This document shows, piece by piece, positions 26,746-34,620 of a DNA stretch of 64,000 bases. The notes beneath the pieces were generated by a model that had not been told where the DNA came from, did not search any database, and worked only from the letters and a program-made list of their open reading frames with translations. The position numbers were made by a program, and so were the translations under genes. How positions within the stretch are numbered: position 1 is the stretch's first letter; the number at the start of each line of letters is the position of its first letter. The stretch covers positions 956,530-1,020,529 of the forward strand of contig NW_008705571.1 of the NCBI RefSeq assembly GCF_000186865.1, written 5' to 3'. The DNA is from Aureococcus anophagefferens. Taxonomy: Eukaryota; Sar; Pelagophyceae; Pelagomonadales; Pelagomonadaceae.

Positions 26746-27489
26746 ATGGAGTTTTTACCGTTGAGCATGCGGGACGCAGCACGACATGGCGACCTGGAAA
26801 CCGTTGAAATCTGGCTCGATGAAAACCCTGATAGCATCGACTTACACAGCAAGGTCGGAGACACACTCCTCGCTTGTGCAATCCATGCTCCACGCGACCT
26901 GGTATTCCGCTACCTCATCGCCGAAGGAGCGGACGTCGATCACGAATGCGAGGGGGTTATGGCGGCGCTGCACATGGCTGCTGGGCACCTCGTAGGTATT
27001 AATAGAGTACGTCTTCTGCTCGACGCGGGCGCGAGTGTCGACATTCGGGACGGGAGATTGCAAACTCCGCTGCATTGGGCCGCCAGAACGTCGACACTGG
27101 CCAAGACGCGCCTCCTCGTGAGTCGCGGCGCGGCGCTCGATCTGCTCGACGAAAATGGGCGAAGTCCCGAAGAATTCGCGCGATTAATGGGCAGCACAGA
27201 AAACGCGGACTTCCTCGCGGCGGTCCGCGCCGCGGGCGGCTGGCGCGAATACCTCCGCGAGCCGCGCATCAACCTCCTGCTGCTGCGCTTGCTGTGCCAG
27301 GACGGCCGCGCCACCGCGCCGGCGGGGACCGTCCTTGAGCGCCTCTTCGCGCCGCCGCCGCCCGAGCCCGAGCCCGCGCGTCGTTCCTCGCGAAGCGCCG
27401 CGCGGCGGCGCCGCGTCGCCCGGACGACCCTCCCGAAGGAGGTGTTCTGGCTCGTCGCGTCCTTCTGGCGCAGCGACCGCGACGATTAA
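26746..27489 (+). CDS. Ankyrin-repeat protein with C-terminal box
   Basis: A 247-residue protein with about four ankyrin repeats between residues 8 and 145 (DAARHGDLETVEIWLDEN, VMAALHMAAGHLVGINRVRL, TPLHWAARTSTLAKTRLLVS). The C-terminal module is shared with the protein at 12.7-13.6 kb: FLAAVRAAGGWREYL, LLLLRLLCQDGRA, RLF, then TLPKEVFWLVASFWRSDRD. Ankyrin repeats bind partners; the tail could recruit a common machinery such as a ubiquitin ligase, but that is a hypothesis. Start choice: MEFLPLSMRDAARHGD; an upstream ATG exists at 26665. The ankyrin part is A/T-richer than the tail. It ends 6 bp from the convergent DXR gene. Confidence 0.75.
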   Translation: MEFLPLSMRDAARHGDLETVEIWLDENPDSIDLHSKVGDTLLACAIHAPRDLVFRYLIAEGADVDHECEGVMAALHMAAGHLVGINRVRLLLDAGASVDIRDGRLQTPLHWAARTSTLAKTRLLVSRGAALDLLDENGRSPEEFARLMGSTENADFLAAVRAAGGWREYLREPRINLLLLRLLCQDGRATAPAGTVLERLFAPPPPEPEPARRSSRSAARRRRVARTTLPKEVFWLVASFWRSDRDD

Positions 27490-27495
27490 GGAAGC

Positions 27496-28959
27496 CTAGG
27501 CGAGGATCTTCTTCTTCGCGTCGGCGAAGTCCTTGACGTTCTGCCGGGCCCAGAGGTCGACGTCGATGATGTCCTGGAGCGAGGGCTTGGCGATGAAGTC
27601 GCTCTTGTGGTTCTCCATGGCCGCCTCGATGGCCTTGGGGATGTCGAGGTAGTCGAAGGCGCCCTCGCGGAACATCTCGTTCGCCTGCTCGTTCGCGGCG
27701 TTGAGCGCGCCCGTCATCGTGCCGCCGACGCGGCCCGCGGCGTAGGCGAGGCCGATGCAGGGGTACTTGTCGTTGTCCGGGCCCTTGAAGGTCATGGAGC
27801 CGAGCTTGACGAGGTCGAAGCGCGGCTCCCACTGGTCCTGGGGCATGCGGACGCGGTGCGGCCACGCGACGCTGTAGAGGAGGGGCAGGCGCATGTCGGG
27901 CCAGCCCAATTGCGCAATCACGGAGTTGTCCTGGGTCTCGATGGCGCTGTGGACGATGGACTGCGGGTGCACGACGACGTCGATGTCGTCGTAGTCCGCG
28001 CCGAACAAGTAGTGCGCCTCGATGACCTCGAGGCCCTTGTTCATCATCGTCGCCGAGTCCACGGTGATCTTCGCGCCCATGTCCCAGTTCGGGTGCGTCG
28101 TCGCCTTGGCGCGCACCCACTCGGGCTCCTCGAGGCACTTGCGCATGAGCTCCTCGGCGTCGAAGTCGCGGAACGCGCCGCCGGACGCCGTGAGGATGAC
28201 CTTGCGCATGGCCCCCGGCGGCACGCCCTGGAGCGCCTGGAAGATGGCTGAATGCTCGCTGTCCGCCGGCGTCATGGCGACGCCGTGCTTCTCCAGCAGG
28301 GGCAGGATCGCGGGGCCGCCCGCGATGAGCGTCTCCTTGTTCGCGAGCGCGATGTCCTTGCCCGCCTCGATGGCCGCGACCGTCGGCACGAGCCCCGCGC
28401 AGCCGACGACGCCCGTCACGACGACGTCCGCCTCGCGCGCCGTCGCGCACGCCGTCGCCGCGTCGTCGCCGCCGACGACCTCGAAGCTCGAGCCGTCCGT
28501 CGCGCCGTTCGCCGCGAGCGCCTCCTTCAGGAGCCCCAGCTTCGACGCGTCGGAGATGCCCACGACCTTGACCTGGTCCTTGAACTCGGCGACCTGCTCC
28601 GCGAGCAGCGCGTAGTTGGACCCGGCGCACAGCGCGACGACGGAGAACCGATCCGGCCGCGCGCGCGCGAAATCCAGCGTCTGCGTGCCGATGGAGCCCG
28701 TGGAGCCGAGCACGGACACGGCCCGCGTCCACGACGCGTCCTCGAGGGCGCCGTCGAGCGCCTTGCGCAGGGCGCGCGCCTCGAGCACGGGCGCCGCGCG
28801 CGGGTGCTCGACGGTCGGCGCCTCCGAGTCCACGCGCACGTAGCCCCGGTTCGTGATGTCGAGGTTGGCGACCGTGCGCGCGAACTTCTCCGTGCCCGGG
28901 AGGATGAGGGCCGAGGCCGAGGCGGCGAGCGCCGCGAGGAGCAGGTGTGTCGGAGCCAT
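27496..28959 (-). CDS. DXR: 1-deoxy-D-xylulose-5-phosphate reductoisomerase, plastid
   Basis: A 487-residue enzyme of the plastid MEP isoprenoid pathway, converting DXP to MEP with NADPH. Motifs: [14 protein letters not shown] (NADPH loop), [12 protein letters not shown], the catalytic metal site [41 protein letters not shown] and [13 protein letters not shown]. All are intact. The N-terminus ([20 protein letters not shown]) is a signal peptide with A-S-A cleavage followed by a transit-like stretch, the bipartite form needed to reach a secondary plastid. Start chosen at 28959 for that reason; a longer open frame upstream would run into the 5S rRNA gene. Length fits the plant and algal enzyme. 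Confidence 0.95.
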   Translation of the reverse strand: MAPTHLLLAALAASASALILPGTEKFARTVANLDITNRGYVRVDSEAPTVEHPRAAPVLEARALRKALDGALEDASWTRAVSVLGSTGSIGTQTLDFARARPDRFSVVALCAGSNYALLAEQVAEFKDQVKVVGISDASKLGLLKEALAANGATDGSSFEVVGGDDAATACATAREADVVVTGVVGCAGLVPTVAAIEAGKDIALANKETLIAGGPAILPLLEKHGVAMTPADSEHSAIFQALQGVPPGAMRKVILTASGGAFRDFDAEELMRKCLEEPEWVRAKATTHPNWDMGAKITVDSATMMNKGLEVIEAHYLFGADYDDIDVVVHPQSIVHSAIETQDNSVIAQLGWPDMRLPLLYSVAWPHRVRMPQDQWEPRFDLVKLGSMTFKGPDNDKYPCIGLAYAAGRVGGTMTGALNAANEQANEMFREGAFDYLDIPKAIEAAMENHKSDFIAKPSLQDIIDVDLWARQNVKDFADAKKKILA

Positions 28960-29124
28960 CGACGCGATCGTACGAGCCAGACGCTCGTGATGTGGTTCAA
29001 CCTTCAAGGTGAGAGTGATTGCGGTGTAAGTTGCAGAGCGCTGAAAGGGCTCTAGCTCGCCCCATATAATCGAACCCAATTTCGTCTGTACCTGTTGATA
29101 AACAGTTTTGTTTGTGACTCTCAC

Positions 29125-29242
29125 ACGAGCGACCATATCATTCGGAGAGCACCGCTTCCCGTCAGCTCAGCGAAGTTAAGCCGGATCGAGCTTGGTTAGT
29201 ACTACGGTGGGTGACCACGTTGGAATCCCGAGTGTTGCTCGT
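29125..29242 (+). rRNA. 5S ribosomal RNA
   Basis: A 118-base gene. The ends ACGAGC and GCTCGT pair as helix I. The internal promoter and loop sequences are conserved: CACCGCTTCCCGTCAGCTCA, CGAAGTTAAGC (A box) and TGGTTAGTACT followed by GGGTGACCAC (C box). A T-run directly after the gene is a typical RNA polymerase III terminator. It stands alone here, between DXR and a membrane-protein gene, with no 18S or 28S genes nearby. It was identified by eye; covariance scoring was not possible. Confidence 0.93.
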
Positions 29243-29260
29243 TTTTTTGCCTTTTTTTTG
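29241..29260 (+). terminator. T-run Pol III terminator of the 5S gene
   Basis: Two T tracts (seven and eight Ts, separated by GCC) directly follow the 5S rRNA, as expected for RNA polymerase III termination. Confidence 0.75.
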
Positions 29261-29323
29261 CTCGCCCGCATACCAAAGGCGCGTCTAGATCTCGAGTGTC
29301 GAGCACGAAATCTCAAAAACACC

Positions 29324-31840
29324 TCAACTTAGGAGCCCGTGGGTCTGCGCGTTGGGACTCACGAGCGGGCTCAGGTCCTCTTCGCTCGAGTCCGGCTCGT
29401 GGTAGCTGCCCTCCTCGGGCACGTCGCCGAGGTCGCCGCGCGGCGACGGCGAGAAGTTGAGCGCCGGGACGACCTGGTCCGCGCGCGCGGGCGACGCCGG
29501 CGGCGGCCCGTCGCCGCAAGTGTCGCCGCCGGCCGTCCTGCCGAGCGCGCCGGGCGCGGGCGTGTCCTGGTGCACGAGGCGCGGCTTCGGCGCCTCGGCG
29601 TCGCCCCCCGGCGCCTCGGCGTCGCCCTCCGGCGCCTCGGCGTCGCCCGCGGCCGCGCGCGGCGCCGCCGTCCGCGCGCCGTCGGCCCGCGGCGGCGCGC
29701 GAAAGTACGCCGCGAGGCCCGCGGCCGCGGAGCCCTTCTTCCGGTCCCGCGCCTGCTGGAAGTAGCGCAGCGCCAGGAGCTTCAACAACAGCGCCCGCTT
29801 CCGCGGCTTCATCAGCACCTTCTCCTCGGACCGCGTCTTCAGCGCGGACGCCGCGCGCGAGAAGGGGTCGCCGTCCTCCGCGAACCACTTGCCGCCGACG
29901 CACATCGTCGTCTCCGCGCAGACCTGGTGCGCCCGCACGAGGGCGTCCAGCGACTCGCGCACGGTCCCCTCCAACAAGCAGTTGCGCCGCTTCGCCTCGA
30001 CCCACGCGCGCCGCGCGTCGTCCATGCGCCGCTCGAGCACGTGCGTCGGCGCGAGGCACCGCGGCCGCCAGGCCGACGCCTTGACGGCGGCGGCGCGCGC
30101 CTGGCGGCTCACCGTGACCCAGTCCACGAGGCACGTCGCGCCGTGGGCGGACCGCGCGCGGTCCACGGCCGTCGCGGCCCGGGGCAGCGCGTCGCCGCCG
30201 CGGTACGCCGCGCAGAAGACGCCGAGCACGAGCACCGCGGCCAGCCCGTTCACCGCGATGAGCGCGATGGACTGCTCCTTGTCCATGACGACGGCGCTGC
30301 GCAGGCCCCAGGCCGTCATCATCGCGTAGACCGCGTTCGTCAGCGCCGCGAGCTCGAGGATGATGCACGCCTCGTTCGACCGCGCGTCGCGGAACGGCCG
30401 CCGGATGACCTGCGGCAGGCCGAAGTAGGCCTCGACGGCCAAGACCGCGACGCCCTGGGCCCGGTGCTCGCCGCGCAGCCAGGCGTAGCAGCAGAGCAGG
30501 CCGAGCTTGCGCAGGAGCATGCGCGCCTCCCGCGTCGCCGCGTGGCGCTTGTACGGCGCCACGAGCCAGACCTCCGCGAAGTCCCAGTCCGAGTCGCGGC
30601 GCCCCGTCGCGCCCCGGTCCGCGGCGCGGTCCGCGGCGATGGTGCCGAGCACCTCGTAGGACCGGTCGTCGCAGAGCGCGCCCGCGTCGCCGCCGTCGAC
30701 GCCCAACACGTGCTCGATCTCGTGGCGCTGGAGCGTCTTCTCGTGGTCCGTCGGCGACGCGTAGGCGCAGGCGCCGACGGCGCGTCGCATGGCGAGCCAC
30801 GGCACGGCGACGAGGCACAGCGCGCCGACGGGCGCGAGCAGCGTGCGAAAAGCCAGGAGCTCGTTCGAGAAGCAGCCGACGGCCGGGTCCGCGGCGAGCC
30901 GCTGGTTCCCGCCGTCGCTCGCGTAGGCGCGCCAGGCCGCGGACCGCGCCGACGGCCCGTTGAAGCCCCGCTCGCAGTGGAAGAGGCGCGCGACGACGAG
31001 GCCCAGCGGCCCGTAGAGCACCATGGACAGCCGCGTCGCGACGCCCGCGGCCCAGACGCGCGCGGTCGTCCACGACCGCGGCGCGTCCGCGTCGTAGGGC
31101 CGCAGCTCGCTCGCCGCGTCGGCGGCGCCGCAGCGCTGGCGCACGCGGGCGCTCCGGAGCGCGACGTCGCACGCGACGCAGAGGGCCGCGGCGAGGACCA
31201 TCGGCGCCGCGAACCTCTCGAGGAACCCGTCGGTCTCGCCGTGCACGGACCGGCCGAGCTCGCCCGTCGACCCGAGGCCCGCGCCGTGCTTGCCCGTCGC
31301 GGGCACGTCCAGGTTCGCCCAGGCGATGTGCCGCGTCCAGTCGAGCCAGATCGCGGGCCAGGGCCAGGCCTGCGCCATCTCCCAGACGAGGCCCAGGCCC
31401 TGGAGCCGGTCCAGGACGAGCCAGGCGCGCTCGAACCAGTGGTTCCGCCGGCCGTGCGTCGCCAGCCGCTCGACCCAGGCGTCGCAGAGCTGGCGCAGCC
31501 GGACGTCCTCGTCGACGACCTCGTCCGCGCCGGGCGCGACGCGCCGGTTCCGCGCGCTGGCGAACTGGCGGAACCCCCACGTGCGCCGCCGCGGCGCCTC
31601 GCTCCGGCCCGACGTCTCGTCGACGAGCAGGTCCGGCGCGACGCGGCCGTCGCGGGCGCGCTTCAGGCCCCCGTCCTCCGGCGCGACGCGCCGCGAGCCG
31701 TCGCCGGCGCCCTCGGGGGCCACGCTCGCGTCGCTGCTCCAGAGCGCGGGACCGCCGAGGTAGGCCCGCCGCTTCGTCTCGCCCAGGAGCGGCGCCCGCC
31801 CCTGGTCGTCGGCGACCTTGGCCGACGTCGCGAAGACCAT
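29324..31840 (-). CDS. Multipass membrane protein of an algal TRP-like/surface family
   Basis: An 838-residue protein with hydrophobic segments at about residues 180-200, 235-260, 300-330, 385-410, 505-530, 550-580 and 590-620. Between them is the module LLRKLGLLCCYAW followed by RRPFRDARSNEACIILELAA. It resembles the block R-P-[FY]-[RK]-x-x-x-x-N-x-x-E seen near the C-terminal helices of large algal TRP-like or receptor-like membrane proteins; this is family resemblance only. The N-terminus is cytosolic-looking and the C-terminal 200 residues are basic, then low-complexity with a GDAEAP repeat and an acidic Ser-rich end. No pore motif can be assigned. The start at MVFATSAKVADDQ was chosen over the upstream ATG at 31948. 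Confidence 0.6.
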   Translation of the reverse strand: MVFATSAKVADDQGRAPLLGETKRRAYLGGPALWSSDASVAPEGAGDGSRRVAPEDGGLKRARDGRVAPDLLVDETSGRSEAPRRRTWGFRQFASARNRRVAPGADEVVDEDVRLRQLCDAWVERLATHGRRNHWFERAWLVLDRLQGLGLVWEMAQAWPWPAIWLDWTRHIAWANLDVPATGKHGAGLGSTGELGRSVHGETDGFLERFAAPMVLAAALCVACDVALRSARVRQRCGAADAASELRPYDADAPRSWTTARVWAAGVATRLSMVLYGPLGLVVARLFHCERGFNGPSARSAAWRAYASDGGNQRLAADPAVGCFSNELLAFRTLLAPVGALCLVAVPWLAMRRAVGACAYASPTDHEKTLQRHEIEHVLGVDGGDAGALCDDRSYEVLGTIAADRAADRGATGRRDSDWDFAEVWLVAPYKRHAATREARMLLRKLGLLCCYAWLRGEHRAQGVAVLAVEAYFGLPQVIRRPFRDARSNEACIILELAALTNAVYAMMTAWGLRSAVVMDKEQSIALIAVNGLAAVLVLGVFCAAYRGGDALPRAATAVDRARSAHGATCLVDWVTVSRQARAAAVKASAWRPRCLAPTHVLERRMDDARRAWVEAKRRNCLLEGTVRESLDALVRAHQVCAETTMCVGGKWFAEDGDPFSRAASALKTRSEEKVLMKPRKRALLLKLLALRYFQQARDRKKGSAAAGLAAYFRAPPRADGARTAAPRAAAGDAEAPEGDAEAPGGDAEAPKPRLVHQDTPAPGALGRTAGGDTCGDGPPPASPARADQVVPALNFSPSPRGDLGDVPEEGSYHEPDSSEEDLSPLVSPNAQTHGLLS
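29588..29651. repeat. 21-bp minisatellite, three copies
   Basis: Three units of about 21 bp encode G-D-A-E-A-P-x three times in the cytosolic tail of the membrane protein. Probably length-variable. Confidence 0.75.
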
Positions 31841-32064
31841 CGTTTTATTTCGAAGCCCTACTGGCGGGCAGCCCGAGCCATGCTCGTTTCCAGCAAAACG
31901 CGGCAACTCCGCCAACGCTGGCCTCAAGTAGCGAGCGCGGGAGGACAAACCCCTACTGCATCGAGACTTCCATCGAGTGCACGCGTCTCCCAGGCGCGCT
32001 CGATCGGGATCGGAAGATTAGGGCGCGGCCTCGGACCCGCGCCTTGCGGGCGGACGGAGCGCCC

Positions 32065-34398
32065 CTAGAAGTCGTAGAGGTCGTCCTCGTCGCCGTGCAT
32101 GGCGGAGACGGACGTCTCCATGGTCTGCTGCATGCGGCCGATGTGCCACTTGATGAGCCGCGTGTGGAGCGCCGCGTCGTCCTCGAGGTCCTCGACGTTG
32201 AGCTCCTTGCCCGTGATGGGGCAGACGGAGCCCCGCGTCTCGAGCCAGAGCGTGATCGTCGACTTCTCGAAGACGTGGCCGTAGGGCGACCGCGCGGGCT
32301 CCTTGAGGAGGTGGCCGTTGATGGCGCACGCGAACTCCGCGGGCACCTCCGCGTCGGGCTTCGCCGAGCCCCGCGGGCCGCCCGGCGGCGGCTTCATCCA
32401 CGTCGCGTGCTTCTCGCGGTTCGCGCCGGGCAGCGCGAGGTTGAGCCGCACGGGCGACGCGTTCGGCGCGTCGTCCTCCGGGCGGCCGCCGCGCGCCGGC
32501 GGCCGGTCGAAGGACGGCAGGTCGCCGAGGAGCGACGGCTTCTTCGTCGCCTTGGCGTCCGCGGCCGTCGGCGACGGGAGCCCCTTGGCGTCGCGCGCCG
32601 CCTCGCGGTCCTTGGCCTCGGCCTTGGCGTCCGCGCGCGCGGACCGGAAGTCGTCGGCGGACTCGGACGCGGCGGACGCGTCGTCGCTGGCGCTGGACCC
32701 GAGGACGTAGTCGCGCTGGCCGTCGGAGGCGCCGCCGAGGAGCACGTTCATGACCGCGGCGAACGACGGCGTGTCGCGCGACACGGGCAGCGCGCCCGAC
32801 GACGTCACGGTCTGGAGCACGCGCTGCCGCGCGTCCGGCGACATGGCCCCGTGGACCTTGGCGAGCGTGTGGAGCAGGGCGTGGGCGGCGACGGCGCGCT
32901 GGGCGTCGACGGCGCGCCGGTAGTCGCCGCCGTCGCCCTTGGCGCCCGCGTCGAAGTCGCCCGAGTCGTCGCCGGCGTCCGCGTCGCCCCGCGCGGCCAG
33001 GTCCAGCGCGCCCATGTTCACGTTCAGCAGGCAGAGCAACGCGAAGATGTACTCGTGGCGCGCGACGAAGGCCGACGCGCGCAGCAGGCTCTCCGTCGGG
33101 TTCAGGCGCCGCAGGAGCTCGAGCATGAACCGCGTCGGCGGCGCGCGGAACGACGCGATGACCAGCGTCCGCAGGCTCGCCGAGATGCCGGCGACGAGGG
33201 GCGGGCACTCGAGGACGCCGCCGGCGTCCCGCCGCGCCGCCGCCTCGCGCCGCGCCCGGAGGCGCCGCCGCTCGTCGTCGTCCGCGCCGCGATCCGCGTC
33301 GCCGTCGTCGTCGCCCAGCTCCAGCGCCTTGCGGTAGGCCTCCGCGCGCGCGTTCAGCTGCGACGCGCGCTGCACGGACCGGTCGAGGTAGGGCAGCACC
33401 AGCCGCGGGATGAGCAGCGTGTCCGCGAGGAGGTGCTGGCGGTAGTCCAGGGTCCGGTTCGTCGCGTAGAAATACATGTTCTGCAAAAAGCTGTGGACGC
33501 ACGCGATGGACTTGTGGTCGTCGTCCACGAGAGACGTCGACGCCTCGCTCGGCTCGCTCGGGCTCCGCGGGCCCTCGTCGGGGTTCCCGTCGAAGGGCGC
33601 GAAGAGGCACTCGTGGCACGCGAGCGCGAGCTTCTCGACGAGGCGGCTCTTGATCGTGATGTCCAGCAGGAGGTTCATCTCGTTCGTGAACTCGTTGACG
33701 TCGTGCTCCGAGATCTCCGCGCCGTCGGACGCCGTCCCGAAGTAGGACTGGGGCAGCGTGAAGCCCCGCAGCAGGCGGCAGAGCTGGAGGATGAGCGGCT
33801 TCTCGTGGCGGTGGCACACGAGCTTGTGCTCCCACTGGCCCATGCGCCCGAGGCTCGGCGCCTGCTTGCGGTGGAGCTCCGTCGTGTAGGTCTCGCCGTC
33901 CTCCAGCAGCCCGACGACCGTCTCCAGCCCCAGGATCTTGTCGCTCCGCACGAGCTCGAGCAGGTCCTCGGTCTTGAGCTTGTAGCCGTAGAGCCGCGCG
34001 AGGAGCAGCAGCATGAGCTTGTGGAGCTCCGGCTCGACCTCCGTCGCCGTCGTGCCCTCGGCGATGCGCGCCTCCTCGCGCGCCATGTACTCGTCGAACC
34101 ACTCGTTGATGCCGTCGAGCGCCATCTTGATCTGCTCGAGCCGGTCGTCCTCCGACACCGCGCCCGCGAGGTTGCTCAGCACCGTCAGCACGTCCAGCCG
34201 CGTGTCCTTGTCGCTCCGCGTGTCGTCGACGGCGTTGAGCAGCAGCTTGACCATGCGCGACAGCGTGTCGTCGTGGAAGAAGTCGTCGGGGCTCGTCTGC
34301 GACAGCGACACCAGCGCCGTGAGGTCCACGGGCCGGCTCAGGAGCGCGGCGTCGAGCTGCCACTTGGCGCCGAGCTTCGTGCCCCCCCGCGGCCCCAT
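32065..34398 (-). CDS. U-box E3 ubiquitin ligase with helical-repeat N-terminus
   Basis: A 777-residue protein. The C-terminal U-box spans about residues 685-755: EFACAINGHLLKEPARSPYG, then H-V-F-E-K-S-T-I-x-x-W-L, then CPITGKEL. It has the shape of a U-box (hydrophobic and salt-bridge positions in place of RING zinc ligands) that recruits an E2 enzyme. The first 500 residues are helical and armadillo-like (RMVKLLLNAVDD, DVLTVLSNLAGAV, KLMLLLLARLYGYKL) and would bind substrate. A charged low-complexity linker with Asp-rich stretches joins them. It is not a standard Ufd2/UBE4 by length or N-terminal motif. The last residues are acidic with aromatic ends (DEDDLYDF). Start at MGPRGGTKLG; divergent from the GH16 gene. 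Confidence 0.8.
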   Translation of the reverse strand: MGPRGGTKLGAKWQLDAALLSRPVDLTALVSLSQTSPDDFFHDDTLSRMVKLLLNAVDDTRSDKDTRLDVLTVLSNLAGAVSEDDRLEQIKMALDGINEWFDEYMAREEARIAEGTTATEVEPELHKLMLLLLARLYGYKLKTEDLLELVRSDKILGLETVVGLLEDGETYTTELHRKQAPSLGRMGQWEHKLVCHRHEKPLILQLCRLLRGFTLPQSYFGTASDGAEISEHDVNEFTNEMNLLLDITIKSRLVEKLALACHECLFAPFDGNPDEGPRSPSEPSEASTSLVDDDHKSIACVHSFLQNMYFYATNRTLDYRQHLLADTLLIPRLVLPYLDRSVQRASQLNARAEAYRKALELGDDDGDADRGADDDERRRLRARREAAARRDAGGVLECPPLVAGISASLRTLVIASFRAPPTRFMLELLRRLNPTESLLRASAFVARHEYIFALLCLLNVNMGALDLAARGDADAGDDSGDFDAGAKGDGGDYRRAVDAQRAVAAHALLHTLAKVHGAMSPDARQRVLQTVTSSGALPVSRDTPSFAAVMNVLLGGASDGQRDYVLGSSASDDASAASESADDFRSARADAKAEAKDREAARDAKGLPSPTAADAKATKKPSLLGDLPSFDRPPARGGRPEDDAPNASPVRLNLALPGANREKHATWMKPPPGGPRGSAKPDAEVPAEFACAINGHLLKEPARSPYGHVFEKSTITLWLETRGSVCPITGKELNVEDLEDDAALHTRLIKWHIGRMQQTMETSVSAMHGDEDDLYDF

Positions 34399-34620
34399 GG
34401 CCCGCGCGGTCCCGGCGGACCCGCCCGCGCGTGCAACGGAGCCGCGACGCGTCGCGTCCGCACCCAGCGAAAGCGGTCGACGGGCTGCGCGCTTGGGCAA
34501 AACAGGAGTTCAACATGTCGTTATTTGGTCGATAGCGCCTGTATCTTCGGGCTCTCGGGGCTGCTCTCAGTGGCGTGCATTTTGGTTTCGTCGCGGGGGG
34601 GGCGCCCGCGTGCCCTGCCC

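Noticed and set aside
29096..29136. Longer N-terminus for DXR starting inside the 5S rRNA gene
   Set aside because: It would remove the signal peptide from the N-terminus and overlap the 5S gene; the ATG at 28959 gives a proper plastid presequence.
29339..32068. A 909-codon open frame antisense to the multipass membrane protein
   Set aside because: It is Arg/Ala/Val-rich without domains, a shadow of high-GC coding on the other strand, while the minus strand shows membrane helices and a sensible tail.
32044..34620. In-frame upstream extension of the GH16 gene over the U-box gene
   Set aside because: The extension is antisense shadow sequence. The natural start is the ATG at 34621 just before the docking-like helices.
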